Of a DNA stretch of 64,000 bases, positions 32,274 to 44,058 are shown piece by piece (positions within the stretch are counted from its first letter, which is position 1; every line of letters starts with the position of its first letter). The DNA lies in the NCBI GenBank assembly GCA_030407005.1, contig JAUDYN010000008.1, positions 1,488,001 to 1,552,000 of the forward strand, written 5' to 3'. The stretch is from Desarmillaria ectypa (Eukaryota > Basidiomycota > Agaricomycetes > Agaricales > Physalacriaceae). Under the pieces are notes generated by a model, which saw only the letters and a list, made by a program, of their open reading frames with translations, was not told where the DNA came from and made no database searches. Position numbers and translations under genes: made by a program.

Positions 32274-32340
32274 GATATATGAGGGTGGATTGTAGTTCAG
32301 CAAGATAATTAATTACAGTGAGTCTTCTGTAGATTAGTTA

Positions 32341-32358
32341 GGGCTGGGGCCCATAACC
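32341..32358 (-). other. Primer-binding site of the Copia element
   Basis: Directly after the LTR the reverse strand reads GGTTATGGGCCCC, like the internal initiator-tRNA-Met primer site known for copia-type elements. This contrasts with the self-priming Gypsy copies next to it. Confidence 0.6.
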
Positions 32359-32972
32359 TGTTGTAAAAGAGTGTGAAATGGAGGTTATAAGTGCACTGGT
32401 AAATTATGAGACTTGACTGTGTGAGAGATGTGAGTGAGAGTAAGAGTAAGAGTATTGATCTATATTATTAGTGGGCTGGTCTGCCCAGTATATATACTAC
32501 AGGGTGAATACTTCTAGAATATACTATTATCTACTAGTGTCCATGTCTGACTCATTGCTGAGTGAGCAGATAGGTGGTCGAGTCAAGGAGAAGGTGCACA
32601 AAGGTTCACACACTTCATCATTGCTCCAATTGCTGGATTGCCATATGCAGCTGAGCACATCTTCAACAATAAGAAAGTTTGGTGTGATTAAACTTGAGCT
32701 CAAAGCTGAAGAATATATAGCAAGAGCTATGCTACTTATATACTAAAGTTCTAGGTTTAATAATAAATGTGTCTATCTAGTAATCATGCATGAAACAATG
32801 AATACAATAGTATAGGTGAGCAACTATCACAAGCTATAGCACAATAGCTAGTTGTCACTTAATAATAACAAGGTGATCAGTCTGTGATCTATGATTGGCA
32901 CTGAGAATAGATAAGATCAGCACCCAGATAAGATAAGATAAGATAATAGTAAAAATAAATGAAATCATAACA
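32359..32972 (-). repeat. 5' LTR of the Copia element
   Basis: A 614-bp stretch with TGTTATG at its start and ACAACA at its end on the reverse strand, bounded by the primer site on one side and by the 96-bp repeat on the other. A TATATATA box at about 32490-32500 fits a promoter. U3 begins with a run of GATAAG repeats (32927-32946), as in the Gypsy LTRs. The partner LTR is not in the window. Confidence 0.7.
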
Positions 32973-33068
32973 CTATAGTCCTCTATATCTCACTAGTATA
33001 GGATAGATATGCAATAGTATTGTTATAAAATCACAAAATCTAGATGTGAACATGTAGATGGCATATCA
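32973..33068 (-). repeat. 96-bp inverted repeat, right copy
   Basis: Reverse complement of the module at 23641-23736, about 88% identical. It adjoins the start of the Copia LTR, so it is the target-site flank of that insertion. Confidence 0.85.
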
Positions 33069-35020
33069 GTGGTCTGCTGCAGGTGCTAATATAAACAGTG
33101 TTTTATACTCTTAAAACCAATTCATATTTATCATACATATGTTCAGGTTTATGAAGATCAAAAGGCCTATGCCTAAAAGTGTTTTTTGGCACATGCATGG
33201 AATGACATTCTTTCTGATAAAAGTAAAATTGAAGGCTCTCATAAAGGATGGAATTTACTGCAGTGAGCACAACCCAGCAGACTCAAAATGATATTTGATC
33301 TTGCAAGTGACTTTGTTCTATACTAAAACATTTGCATAGCTTTGAATCATTAATTTTAAGCAGCTTTGCAGGACAGGCTGCTAGCTTTCATCATATATAG
33401 CTCATCAACAAAGTTGTCAGTGATTTCAATAGACTTCTTGGTACATCACATGACAGCACCACTTCAAACCAATCAAAATTCCTTATAATATTATCTAACA
33501 TGCTATCTAATGAAATCTTTAGACTTGTTCCCTCAGTGAGAGTTTCTGAAGATGCATTCACCAATATTTTGCAACTCAAAGCTGAACCTGAAGAGAATAT
33601 ATTCATTTCTTTAGTGTTAAATGATGAAGAATTTCCTGAAGCCATCACTGTTTGTCTGGATATCAATCCAGATTTTCTACTAACTCTGCAAGATCAGGCC
33701 TGATCCATGTTGTCAAACTCAGTTGAGGAGGGTGCAGTGATTAGAATCATGATAGAAGCTTCAAATCAAGTAATAAATCACAGCATCAAGCTGATACAAA
33801 GCATGCCTGACCAATGATGAATGAATCATTGTCCTTGCAAAATTCTGGTCTGCCTGTTGACTCTATGACTTCTGGATCATCACTAGTCCCATCATGGAAT
33901 CATGATAAATCTCTCATACTATCTCAGTGGTTATTTACTGCATTCACATGTATGGATCCTCAATCATTACTTATCAATCGGGATGATGACTTCTACTTGT
34001 TCATGGACCTATAAGCAAGCAAGAAATGGATTTCATATGCAATGAATCCTTCCAAGTGGATCACTGCAACTGCTCTATATAACCAAAAACTTAAAGAAAA
34101 CTGCAAGCTTAAAAAGCATCAATTTATTCTAAAGAATCCTCAAGCACTGATAGACAAGCTTGCTAACATTGAGCCTAAAATACATCTTTATCTCACAAAC
34201 AATGATTTCATCTGTATGTTCTAGCTGTTTTTGAGATAACAGATCTATTCTGATATTATATAAAGCAAACTGAGAAAATATAGAGACTTTCTGAAAATGT
34301 TATTGTTATGCTGTTTCACTTGTTAAATCAGAACCACAAGATGGGGAGCTTTCAGGTAAAACTGTGACTGAGGGAAGAAGTGCCATCTGTTTAACTACAG
34401 TGTGTAATAGCACTCTGTCCTTTTTTGATGTTGGTCAATAACATATTTTAGGTTAAATTTCAAACTGCAAGTTACAGACCTGTGCACAGTGAAAGAGTAT
34501 TAAATATCTAAATGGTCTGAAGAGAATTGGTAATCACAAGAAGAACTATTGCTTGGATAGTGTCAAGCCAAAAGCTAAGGAGAATGAAAGCATTCCTCCA
34601 TGATCACAACCCAAAGGGATCTCACTTTGATGCACAGGTTTTCTTGCAAAAAATTAAAAGCCTTTATGACAAAGCACTTGGAGGTAATGTGGCACCTCAG
34701 GACTACTCAATGGAGGATGAATCATTTGCATCTCTGCTGACTGAAAGGTTGAAAGATTATGATGGGAAATTTCTTTTTGAGATGTACAATTACCTAGAGG
34801 TTGGGCCTTCAAGTGTACTGGACAACATATTTGTTGTTGAGGAAAGTCACCAATATCTACATGTCGATTCTTTGATGCCGTAGCTAGGTTGTGCCTAACA
34901 AATTCAATACACTTGGAATTGTACAATTCATCTTGTTTTATTTGCTCTGAAGGTCCCACAGCTTGAACAATACCATAACTACTGGTGTCAGTAAGAGTAT
35001 TCAACCTAAATAAAATAACA
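33069..35020. other. AT-rich degenerate repeat DNA with ORF remnants
   Basis: Short plus-strand frames follow each other: 33500-33703 (RLVPSVRVSEDAFTNILQL), 33814-34014, 34042-34224 (FILKNPQALIDKLANIEPKI) and 34527-34883 (RLKDYDGKFLFEMYNYLEVG). They look like pieces of one protein-coding element separated by stops. I do not recognise the family. Base composition changes sharply at about 35030, where ordinary genic sequence starts. Confidence 0.35.
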
Positions 35021-35659
35021 CTGTCAAGTTGAATGGGACCCCCCTCGGCTCAAAAGTGCTGCCAGAGGCTACTGGACTCGCCTCGAAATCACCGATTTTC
35101 CGTCGGGAGTACCGATACATCACATGACGTTGTCACCTTGGTAATCTGCAGATTTAGACAGGGCAAAATTGCAGTGACCTGCCTATGAATAGTATGAGCT
35201 TCGGTCTCCTAAGGCAAGCACGGGCATCCGTGGACACTTGGTGGGTACATCAAGCAAACGACCTCAGTACCAAATGAAAATTGATATTTACAGAAATAAA
35301 GATCTGGACTGAAGACAAAGACCATTTCTGCAAGATTTCCCTAGCGGAGTCGCGATCCATGTCGAATTTGAATCTCGCAGAAGCCGATAAGAAAAAGCTT
35401 TAGACGAGTGGACCTTTGCTTTGGAGCTGAGAGCGAAACCACGGTACGCAGAAGATAGTCTACTCTCGTAGAGCAGGGAGAAAATCAGACTTCACCCATT
35501 ACAAACACGACGGGAAAAGAATACAGCAATAATAAAATGTCAGTTAAATGCGATGGATGTGATATACCTAGTAAAAACATATGGATGATAACAGAACGAA
35601 AAGCCTGCATACGACGAAAGGGGGAAAATAAACCAAGACAAAACAATAACAATGCACTA
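35021..35659. other. Intergenic, 3' of the RasGEF gene
   Basis: GC content is like the gene-rich part. It should hold the 3' untranslated region of the gene to the right. I see no further gene or repeat here. Confidence 0.4.
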
Positions 35660-38600
35660 TTAAGATGTGACGAGGGTCGGCTGTGTGAGAACTTTCGACG
35701 GGGGCTGGGACCGCCAATTAAAAATATGGCGCAAATCCCCAGACGGGAGCGTATCTGCCGGCTCTTTTGGTTCGACCAGCAAACTAGCATTGGAATAAGT
35801 ATCAACTCGCTCAACAAGGCGCAAATAGAGACAAACCTCCGACGATACAAATCCTGCAAGTCTCCATGATGCCGCGAATTCTCAAAGACATAATTAAGAT
35901 ATGCCTGGACCTCCGGTATGGCCTTGAGATTATATGGTGATTGGAACCGTTGCATATCTGGGAAAGGAGGTCAATAAGATATTTGACCGCATGAAAGTCA
36001 AGTTAAACCTTGCACAATTCTGGCCAGTTTATGATACTTATTGAAATTAAGAAGTTTTTTATCGGCGTTCAACGGGGATACGCGATGTGATGGATTCCCT
36101 TCACGACAGAAAGTCACATCAGTCAAGTACAAACCTTGGCAAAATCTCGTTAAGCGGGAGATGCATGACGATATGATAAGTCAAACGTACCAAGAAAAGG
36201 CACAGCGGGTGGCGCGGTATTCCGTAGCTTCGTCCGATATTCGTGGTAGTTGCGCCCATGGTCAGCCAGACGACGCATAGCTTCTAACTGAAGTCTATTC
36301 TTTTGAGGTAGGCCCTGTATAGTGACGACGTGAACATAATATTATTGATCAGAGAACAGGGACAGACCATCCATGTTTGACGCAGTCTAGATATTGTTGA
36401 TGAGTCCAACGCGGCCAACATTGAGCGAGGCGTGCTGTAATTATGAAGTAAACTACAGCGCTGTAATGTGATCGGTAAGGATCAGAAAAGGAAAGTTGAA
36501 ATGTGGCTTACATCGGCTACTTTGATGAAGAACTTGATGAGAGCGGTCCGCTTCTTGATATCATGTTCGTTCAAAATGCTCTCGGCCACCCATCCCGTAA
36601 TGACCGTGCTGAGAGACGTCAGTGCCCTCACATTGACAGGATGCTTAGCGCCTTCCTGTCCACTCTCGAGTATTTCCTCGGGTTGAATGGCGCAGTACAG
36701 ATTGCATTCCATAATCGTGAGCTGTCGCGCAAGTTCCAGTGGATGGAAGTCAGTAATAGATATCGACGTAAAGTTCCTCGCACGCAGAGCTGCCAGAAGA
36801 GTCTTTGTCATGGTAGGCCGAGGAATCTCAGACGCTGGGACAATGGTCGGAGGATTTATCGACATTCCCGGGTCACGCACGCGGTCACCTCCCTTGGGAC
36901 TTATGGTCAGGTCCTTGGTGGTTGAACGAACGTCCAAGAGTCCCAAGATACGTTCAGCTGGCTTCTGGAAGGTGCTGCGTAATGTCGCTGAGACGAACGG
37001 TACAAGCTCTGGAATCGCCGAATCATCTGCGCCGGTACGCCAGTATATTTCTACCCAACTCTTGATAAAGTTTGACACGCGCATCCGGATGGGCAATATT
37101 TTCTGCTGATGCCAAAGTTGCAAGTCTTGTTCAGATATGCCATTAGGTGGTTCTAGCGTATATCGTTTGATCAGAGCTTGCGCAAGTTCGACGGGTGTGC
37201 AGAACAGTCGGAAAGTAAGGAAGAAGACGGCGGAAAATGCGGCGTCAACTATACTATCGTGAGGGGTCATCTTCTCGACTAAAACGTCAAGAGTTGCACC
37301 AACTAAATGACCGTCGCCATTGTATGCAACGTCGTCAAGAGCATAGTCATGACTGAGCAACCATCCAATAGGACTAGGAGGAAATTCCGGAGTTTGCTGA
37401 AACGCCTCCGATGGTAGGACAGGCAAATCACCATTGATCATCTTATCTTCCACAGACCGACGAGGCAAAGTGTGCACACTACCCTCCCATGTCGTTTCAT
37501 CTTCATCCGTCCTGATCAGCGACGACAGTGAACCAAGGTCGTGTTCGACAGGCGACTGAGAAACGATAATAGGAGATAGACATTTAGAGCCGTCGGGCGT
37601 AGTCAGATTCGTAACCCCTGAGAAGACCGAAGACGACTTCGACATGGCACTGCTACTCTCGGATCCCGAAGACTCGTCTCCTAGCAGGCCATTCTGTAAC
37701 GGGCGATCATCATCATCCATTTGGTGTCCATTCAATTCAATCATGCTAATCGACTTCGAGACCGGGTGCCCGCCGATTTCGCCTGGCTTAAATAACTGGG
37801 GGGCAGGCACTTCCAGCGTCGGTACTTGAAGAATAAACGGGCTTTCACCCAACGATCGGCTAAGGCATATTTTGACGGCTGCGACACAATCTGCGCCGGC
37901 TTTCAACGCTCCCGTTGCAGCCCGCAGAAGGGTTCGTTTCTCCTCCTCGTCAGTCGTTGAGGAAGGTAACGGCATATTCAAAAGTCGAACAGACTCCGCC
38001 AAAGAGCTCGTGACACGGTATAGCCCATCCTTTGCAGATTTAAGTTGAACGATCCTATTATTAGGAGCGTCGGGGTGCGACAGAACGGCCTCGACAATCG
38101 TCAGGAGCTTACATACCATCTCCACTATTTCTCGTACGAGATCGTACATATGACCCGTACTTGAAGCATGAGACGAGCGGGAATATGAATGTGCATGACC
38201 AATGAAAGCAGCGATGGTGGAGAGGTAGTGGTCATGGGTAGATCGCAAGGTTTCCGTGACTTGTGATGTTGTGCAAGGACCAGAGGGAAAGGGGGAAAGC
38301 GAAGGAGTGGCAGATGATTCCAAGGATGAATACGACGAAGAAGAAGAGGAGCTGATGGCGGGCCTGTGTCGACGAAGGGTGCGCGGTGGTACTATTGGTA
38401 AATTATCTTGACACGTCTCAGAGTCCAGTGACCGACTGGGTAGAACAGGAATGAGATAATTGGAATGGTCAAGATTTGGCCGACTGCGCAGCTCGCTCAT
38501 GCTCTTCGCACGAAGGGAATGAGTTGGAGATACGGAAGCATCGCGTGGATATGCCCGAGATATTGGAGAAATTCGATGTGGTTCGTTACCGTTGTAGGAA

Positions 38601-39750
38601 TTGTGCGGCACATTCCGGTAATTGCATGCCTGTCCTTCTACATCTACAGATCCGGAAGAAAAACTGGACGAATGTCGACGCTCAGGAAGCTCCACTCCAC
38701 ACTGCACAGCGACGGCAAGAAATCTCCGGACATGGGCAAAAACCTGTCCACCTAATCGCAGCATTGCATCAACTTCGAATTCGTGCGTCTCGTCGTGTAC
38801 GTATCCTTCAGAAGCCCGCTTTGCCTGCGCAACAAGGGACGCAAGAACCGCGAGAATACCTCGGCGTTCCTGAGCTAAGACAGGGAATTGCTGTAGGATG
38901 GGACCGTCACGGCTTAGGGTGTCCGTGGCAGAAAGTATGGAGCGTACACATGAAATGATGCATGCTGTGGAGGGTTGAAAATGATTAACGCGGTTGGCGC
39001 GAACAGCGTTCTGAAGGAGAGACAGTCCATGAAGTAAAGGAACCATCAATGGGGGACAGTATGAATCAATGTCTGGCCCTAAGGCTTCTTGTAGGGAATG
39101 TGGATGCTGCAGTGTAGAGGGCGACCAAGACTTGGCAGAAGCGGTTGATTTAGTGTGCATGTGGGTTTGCGGGCGCTATATGAGAAGGATCAGCACCGTG
39201 ATCATGAAGCGAAGTGCACGCTCACCACCGGAATTTCAGTTGCATCTTCCTCTTCCTCGTCTTCGTCCACACTCAAGTTGACGTAGTTGCTGGGAAACCA
39301 TCCTCGCCTTCCTTCTAACTCACCGTCCCACCATCCACTAACGTCGCGATTAAGCACGTGGATAACTTGTCCAGCCTTGAACGAGAGACAAGTCGCGTTT
39401 TGGTGTTGGGGAGTGTAGTCATGCATGGCGAGGACGTAATCCGACATGGGGCCCAACGTCTCGTCGAGGTCGAGACTCGCAGAACGTAAAGGGGAGTCGT
39501 GGGGAGCGTACGTAACCTCTGAGACGGAAAGGGATGATGAGGAAGCATTTGTGGAGGAAGATGTTGGGGAAATCAGAGACAGGGTAGATGATGATGATGC
39601 GTTAGAGTTGGTGCGCGCTCTGTTTCCGAAGCTGGAACCGAGAGGAGATAGCATTGGCTGAGAACTTGACTGGTTTCGCGAGCCAGAAGAGGGTCCTGCT
39701 ACAGACGAGATGGACGTGTCTATCCGAAGATGAGACTGAAATCTAGACAT
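35660..39750 (-). CDS. CDC25: SH3-domain Ras guanine nucleotide exchange factor (CDC25 family)
   Basis: Seven exons on the reverse strand: 39226-39750, 36512-39175, 36368-36460, 36191-36314, 36009-36134, 35837-35957, 35660-35783. The introns are 50-56 bp and together leave an open frame of 1258 residues. Residues 105-160 are an SH3 domain (AMHDYTPQ, GWWDGELEGRRGWFPSNYV). A long Ser-rich middle follows. A REM domain lies at about 795-930 and the catalytic RasGEF domain at about 980-1230, with FHPLELARQLT, STVITGWVAESIL, NYSTPRSMLAALDSS, PAVPFLG-LYLTDVTF and YNLKAIPEVQAYLNY. CDC25 proteins load GTP on Ras and so feed cAMP and MAP-kinase signalling. The donor of the third intron (GTCTGT) is weak. 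The C-terminal exons lie outside the long open stretch and were found by splice sites and family motifs. Confidence 0.93.
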
Positions 39751-39792
39751 ATTGTTGAGAAAATGAGTGATAGGGATCCAGCGGTGTAGTTC

Positions 39793-39868
39793 CTGAAATA
39801 ATATAGGGCAAAATCAGGGTGGTCAGGGTGCACACGCCAACAAGGAGCCAGAACGAGATAAAACATAC
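39793..39868 (-). other. Probable 5'-UTR intron of the RasGEF gene
   Basis: The reverse strand has GTATGT at 39868 and TTTCAG ending at 39793, a 76-bp interval 43 bp before the start codon. Signals match those of the coding introns. Not confirmed by transcript data. Confidence 0.5.
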
Positions 39869-40262
39869 CGGGACCTGTAACGCGATATTGAATTGATGCA
39901 ATCCAATCCTAGAGTCGCTCTGCAAGGCGAGAGATATAGGTGGTGCGTACGGTGCAAAATGCACGGTTGACCGTTAGTTGATTGATCAGGGGCGGTAGGA
40001 AGTGTATAGCTGGGCGCAGCAGCGCAGTAATACCAGTCTCGCTATCGAGAAAGAGGTCGGAAAATGGCGAGTGAAATAGACCAGCCGAGATTTGTACACC
40101 GCGAGAATTATGATGCGGTTGAAATGGAGCAGAAGAGAATGCGAGATACAAAATGAACTCGCTGATAATCCTAGACGAACGAATGAAGAAAAAACGAAAA
40201 ACAGCGGGTAAGGACGGTGCTGGGTGCGGGAGCAAGAGAGGCAAGTGGCAGTATGACCACAA

Positions 40263-41756
40263 GATGGGAAGCTGGCAGAAATGAACTCCCCCGTCGGTCT
40301 AACGGGACCTCCAGAATTCAACTTGCCATAACATTTCCAAATTTAGATGCACCTCTCACAAATTTCAAATTTTGAAATTCAAGGCAATGTCCGCCATCAC
40401 CGGTCAATATTTAACTTTTGTTGTGGCTGCTGGCCTATAGTGAACTTACTCCCTCAGTGAGTAGGAATCCCAGCTGCACCCGCCCCCCTAGATCAATCAC
40501 CTAACAGAGAACAAGGACTGCGCTTCTGAAGCTCCAACATATGGATGTCGTATGGCCAGCTGATTCCAACCGGTCTCTTTATGTACATAGCAAGATCGTT
40601 GGAGACTCGGATCACTGCTCTAATAAACCTTGTACATATTACCTCGCGACGAACATTGGGGTACCAAGACATACCCTGGTTTCCTTCAACTGTCAAATCA
40701 AATATACTGACCAATATTGAACACTCGTGGATAGAATTTTGTCGATTTTGCAAAACCAATGTCGCACCCAGCTAAATTGCCTGCGATGATCATCCTGTCA
40801 AAATTAGTCAATTACCTCTGTCATGTCGTAAGCATGCACACCGTGGACTCGCGGAGACTTGCGGGCTCGTATGTATAAACTGCATACATCTATTCAACGG
40901 AGAATACTCAGTGTATTTCGGTCCTCGGGATTCTCATGCATCCAGTCACCCGTATCCTGCCTGATAGGCAGGTTTGATTCCAATAGATAGATTGACCTTC
41001 AAGCTTCAGGCCTCCGGGCCCGAATTTCTCGGTCCTGCCGGTCCTGCTGTAGATTAATATTTTCTTCGGACGTTATCTGCCTCTCCCATATATCTGTGTT
41101 TGCCTTAAGGGAAGTTAAACGTCTCAGTAAGGGGACAAAGGTTCTGCAAAGAAGTCGAAGGAATATGAATGTTGAAAGCAACGCCAGTTTCTATGTGGTC
41201 CAAAACCTTTTTTGACATTTTTTCTCTCGGATGCTTTTATATTGTGTGCTTGTGGGCCTCGCGGATGATCATCATCGCGGAGTGTTCTGAAATATGACAA
41301 TCCGTCGGTCCCGTCACACAGGGTGTGGGATAAGGGATTTTCCCAAGGCCTCTTCTCTTCCTGCGACCGAAGGGAAACAGAATTGCCGGCGTGCTAAGAT
41401 ATTTGGAAGACGTATGCAAAAATGTATCCGCTTTATCGGTGCCGTGAAGCAGTGGCGGGAATTGCCGGTATTCGAGTTCAGCCCACAGCGCGGAGTCCGA
41501 ATCTGAACCTTGTTCCGAAAAACTGTGCAGCTCCCCGGAAGGATGCAGGCGACCGCTGCAATTCCTTTCTTTCCTTCTCTTCCTCATCCGCCAGGTAGAT
41601 AATAATGTCTATTGTAATGATTTTGTTTGACCCTCACGACTTCCAGCTGCGGACCATGACATCAAACGACGTTACCTGGCTCTCCTACCTCCCCAACAAA
41701 TAATCGAAATATGTTTAACCCTTGAATTCCATGTCCCTCTCTATGTCAAGAGCTCA
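40263..41756. other. Intergenic region between divergent genes
   Basis: Contains the upstream regions of the RasGEF gene (-) and the H15 gene (+). There is a short AT-rich palindromic stretch at about 40361-40380. Small open frames here (40493-40759, 41237-41587) show no family motifs and I do not call them. Confidence 0.4.
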
Positions 41757-41858
41757 GTGTGGCCGGCTGATATCAATGCTGCTATTGCAACGATAGAAGG
41801 TCGACCGTCATCAAATGGGATACCTGAGAGCGATGCAAAAAATGATGATCCACCGCTG

Positions 41859-43227
41859 ATGGACTCTTTAGTGGATCCTACAGAGGCTGAAGAACCACCA
41901 AAGAGAGAGCAGCAAGAGTCCGAAGAAAAATCAGAAGATGAGCCGCCTTCTGCAGAGGAATCAAAGCCGCCCGAAAAGCCAGGATCGCCGACACCGCTAC
42001 CGGTATCGAAACCGGCAACGTCAGCGACAACAATGACAACAGCAACATTGACGGTGTCACAAAGCCCCAAACCGGCTGCGACAGTTGTGCCAACACTGAC
42101 AGTACGGCCAACAGCGTATCCACATCAGCCATATGGTTATCATGCCTATCCTCACGCGTCTTACTACCCGCAACACGCTTGGCCTTATCCTCACCTTCCT
42201 TATCCTCCGCCTTCACCTGCACAAGTACCCAGTCCTTATCACCCACCCCCGTCGACCCCTGCATTTCCCCAGACATCATACCAAAATACCCCACCACCAC
42301 CGTCATCCGAATCTACCCAGACAGCATCGGAAGATAATCTTCCAAGTTACGAGGATATGATTGTGGAAGCTCTCGTTGATACGAACGATCCCGATGGTAT
42401 CGCCCCAAAGGACGTGTATGCATGGATGGCTGCACATTATCCGGTCCAGGCCAACTTTCGACCCTCTGCAAGCCAGGCTTTGCAGAAAGCATATCGAAGG
42501 GGTAGGTTCGAGAAAAACAGCAGTGGGAAGTACCGACTCAATCCTGCATATAAGGGTAATAGTGTGCGTTACTCTTATATGTCTAGAGCCTGGTGTCATT
42601 TACATTCGGCTATCGGTTTAGACCATTTCTCGTCGTCCTACGCGTCGCCCGCAAACGGTCAACAGCGCGCCCACAACAAATTCCTCCAGTCAACCGCGTT
42701 CATCACCGTTTACTCACGCTCCTCTTATTAAGAACGGTACAAAAGGTGCCACCGTACCGCAGCGAACGCCATACCTGGCAGGATATCCTCCGCCGTTCAC
42801 ACCGCCTGTGGCCAATGGTGCCGCAGCAGCATCGCCGGTGGACGTTTCGGCAGGAGACATCGGTGATGCATATGCAGCTGCCCAGCATATTCTCAAAACG
42901 ATCAACTTTGGTGAAGGCTTGTTAAGTCTGTCAAAGAAGTCGCAAGATACTACAACGTCAGTTATATCGGCAGCTGCGCCCACAGATCAAGCGATTACAA
43001 CAAATGACGAAGACGATGATGACAGGGAGTGGGAAGCAGGGATTCGCGCACAGTTACAGGCACAGTTAGCATTATTGGCCGCTCAGCTTGCGGAGTATAC
43101 ACAAGAGTCACATCAGGGTAATAGTGTCGTGGATACAGGCCAACATCTTCCCCCGCCATCAGACACTGCCATACCTGTGGATGATGATGATGATGATGAG
43201 GACATGGATGAGGTTATAATTCCGTAA
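41859..43227 (+). CDS. H15 (linker-histone-like) domain protein with acidic tail
   Basis: Two exons: 41859-42563 and 42622-43227, intron 42564-42621 (GTGCGT ... TTTAG). The product is 436 residues from the ATG at 41859. The frame is open upstream to at least 41757 without an ATG, so a short first exon may exist and the start is uncertain. A Pro/Glu-rich head and a Pro/Tyr-rich stretch (YGYHAYPHASYYPQ) lead into a winged-helix H15 domain (LPSYEDMIVEALVDTNDPDG, QANFRPSASQALQKAYRRG, FEKNSSGKYRLNP). After the intron comes a Ser/Pro-rich part, a Gln/Leu-rich helix (LQAQLALLAAQLAEY) and a tail of about nine consecutive acids. H15 binds nucleosomal DNA. The long low-complexity flanks differ from canonical H1, so it may be a chromatin regulator rather than bulk linker histone. 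Confidence 0.8.
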
Positions 43228-43334
43228 TATTATTCGCGCACCACTTCTTCATCTTTTGAGATGCTGTATCGATTAGATCAATCCCGGCGCTTTTTGTGCA
43301 TAACATTGTGACACTCCCACTGCACTAAAATTTC

Positions 43335-43527
43335 TTACCCCTAAATATACAGAAAATATTCAAAGTTTCTTTTCAGTATTTTTGTAGAAAAACTGTATAA
43401 ATATTTAAACTTTCACTGTATTTCGCAACTTTTGCAGAAAATAGTGAAGAATTCAAACTATTAGTACTTTTTTCAGTAAAAGAAATGATGGAAAACTTTG
43501 CATATTTTCTATGTATTCATAGGTAAA
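43335..43527. repeat. MITE-like AT-rich element with imperfect terminal inverted repeats
   Basis: About 35 bp at 43335-43371 (TTACCCCTAAATATACAGAA onward) and the reverse complement of 43492-43527 (TTTACCTATGAATACATAGA onward) align well, both continuing AAATAT-CAAAGTTT. The 120 bp between is AT-rich with no frame. No clear target duplication was found. Confidence 0.45.
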
Positions 43528-43576
43528 AATACATTGCCTTTCATCCAGTGTCCACCGCAACTTTGTCAACTTCACC

Positions 43577-44058
43577 ATGACCGCAAAGTCGACGCAATCA
43601 GCTACTGCCGAGTTTGCGGCCTTCCACAATCGGCTCGAAGAGTTGGAAGATTTGCTCTCAGGACATATTCAACAATGCAAAGACCACACAAAGTTTATGG
43701 TTTCCCGTAAGGAGGAAAGTAGTCGGCACGCCAAAGACAGAGATGAGAAAGCGAATGAGTTGAAAGAAACTTTGGCCACCGTTTCGAGGCTCGTCGGGGA
43801 GGCCCGAGACGAACGTAGAGATCCAAGGGTTCTACGTGTGTATTCCTTTTCTTTCTTTCACACATAGCACCCGCGTTGACATATATTAGGTAAGGGAGAT
43901 ATCGAAGCTGTTCTGCAAGAAATGTATGCTATGCATGAGTTGCAAATGAAGGCTCCGAGGTCTATTCGGGATGGTAGGTTTCCGATTTTAACTGTGAATA
44001 ATGGCCCAGGCTCACCTGTTTCGAAACCAATTTCGTAGGTCATCGGCGCGTCAGTTGA
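43577..44058 (+). CDS. Small coiled-coil protein of unknown function
   Basis: Three exons: 43577-43835, 43890-43973, 44039-44058, with introns of 54 and 65 bp with good borders. The frame gives 120 residues and ends in HRRVS-stop. The first 90 residues are highly charged and helical with a likely coiled coil (FHNRLEELEDLLSGHIQQC, EKANELKETLATVSRLVGEA). The second exon adds GDIEAVLQEMYAMHELQ. There is no signal peptide or membrane helix. The size and charge pattern suggest a subunit of a larger complex, but no family is recognised. Confidence 0.6.

Noticed and set aside
32359..32972. Possibility that this is two joined LTR pieces, because its U3 start resembles the Gypsy LTR start
   Set aside because: Only the GATAAG run and the TGTTATGATTT start are alike. 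The rest is unrelated, has its own TATA box and ends exactly at a copia-type primer site, so one 614-bp Copia LTR is the simpler reading.
34527..34883. 118-codon frame in the AT-rich block considered as a host gene
   Set aside because: It lies among decayed fragments in repeat-like DNA. I treat it as a remnant of an element.
35040..35110. GC-rich stretch with hairpin potential considered as tRNA or other structured RNA
   Set aside because: No cloverleaf can be drawn and no conserved box A or box B is present.
38476..38958. 160-codon forward frame inside the RasGEF gene
   Set aside because: It is antisense to a well supported exon with domain motifs, and the frame looks like a codon-bias shadow.
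41237..41587. 116-codon reverse frame between the RasGEF and H15 genes
   Set aside because: No motif, unusual composition, and it lies in the presumed promoter region.
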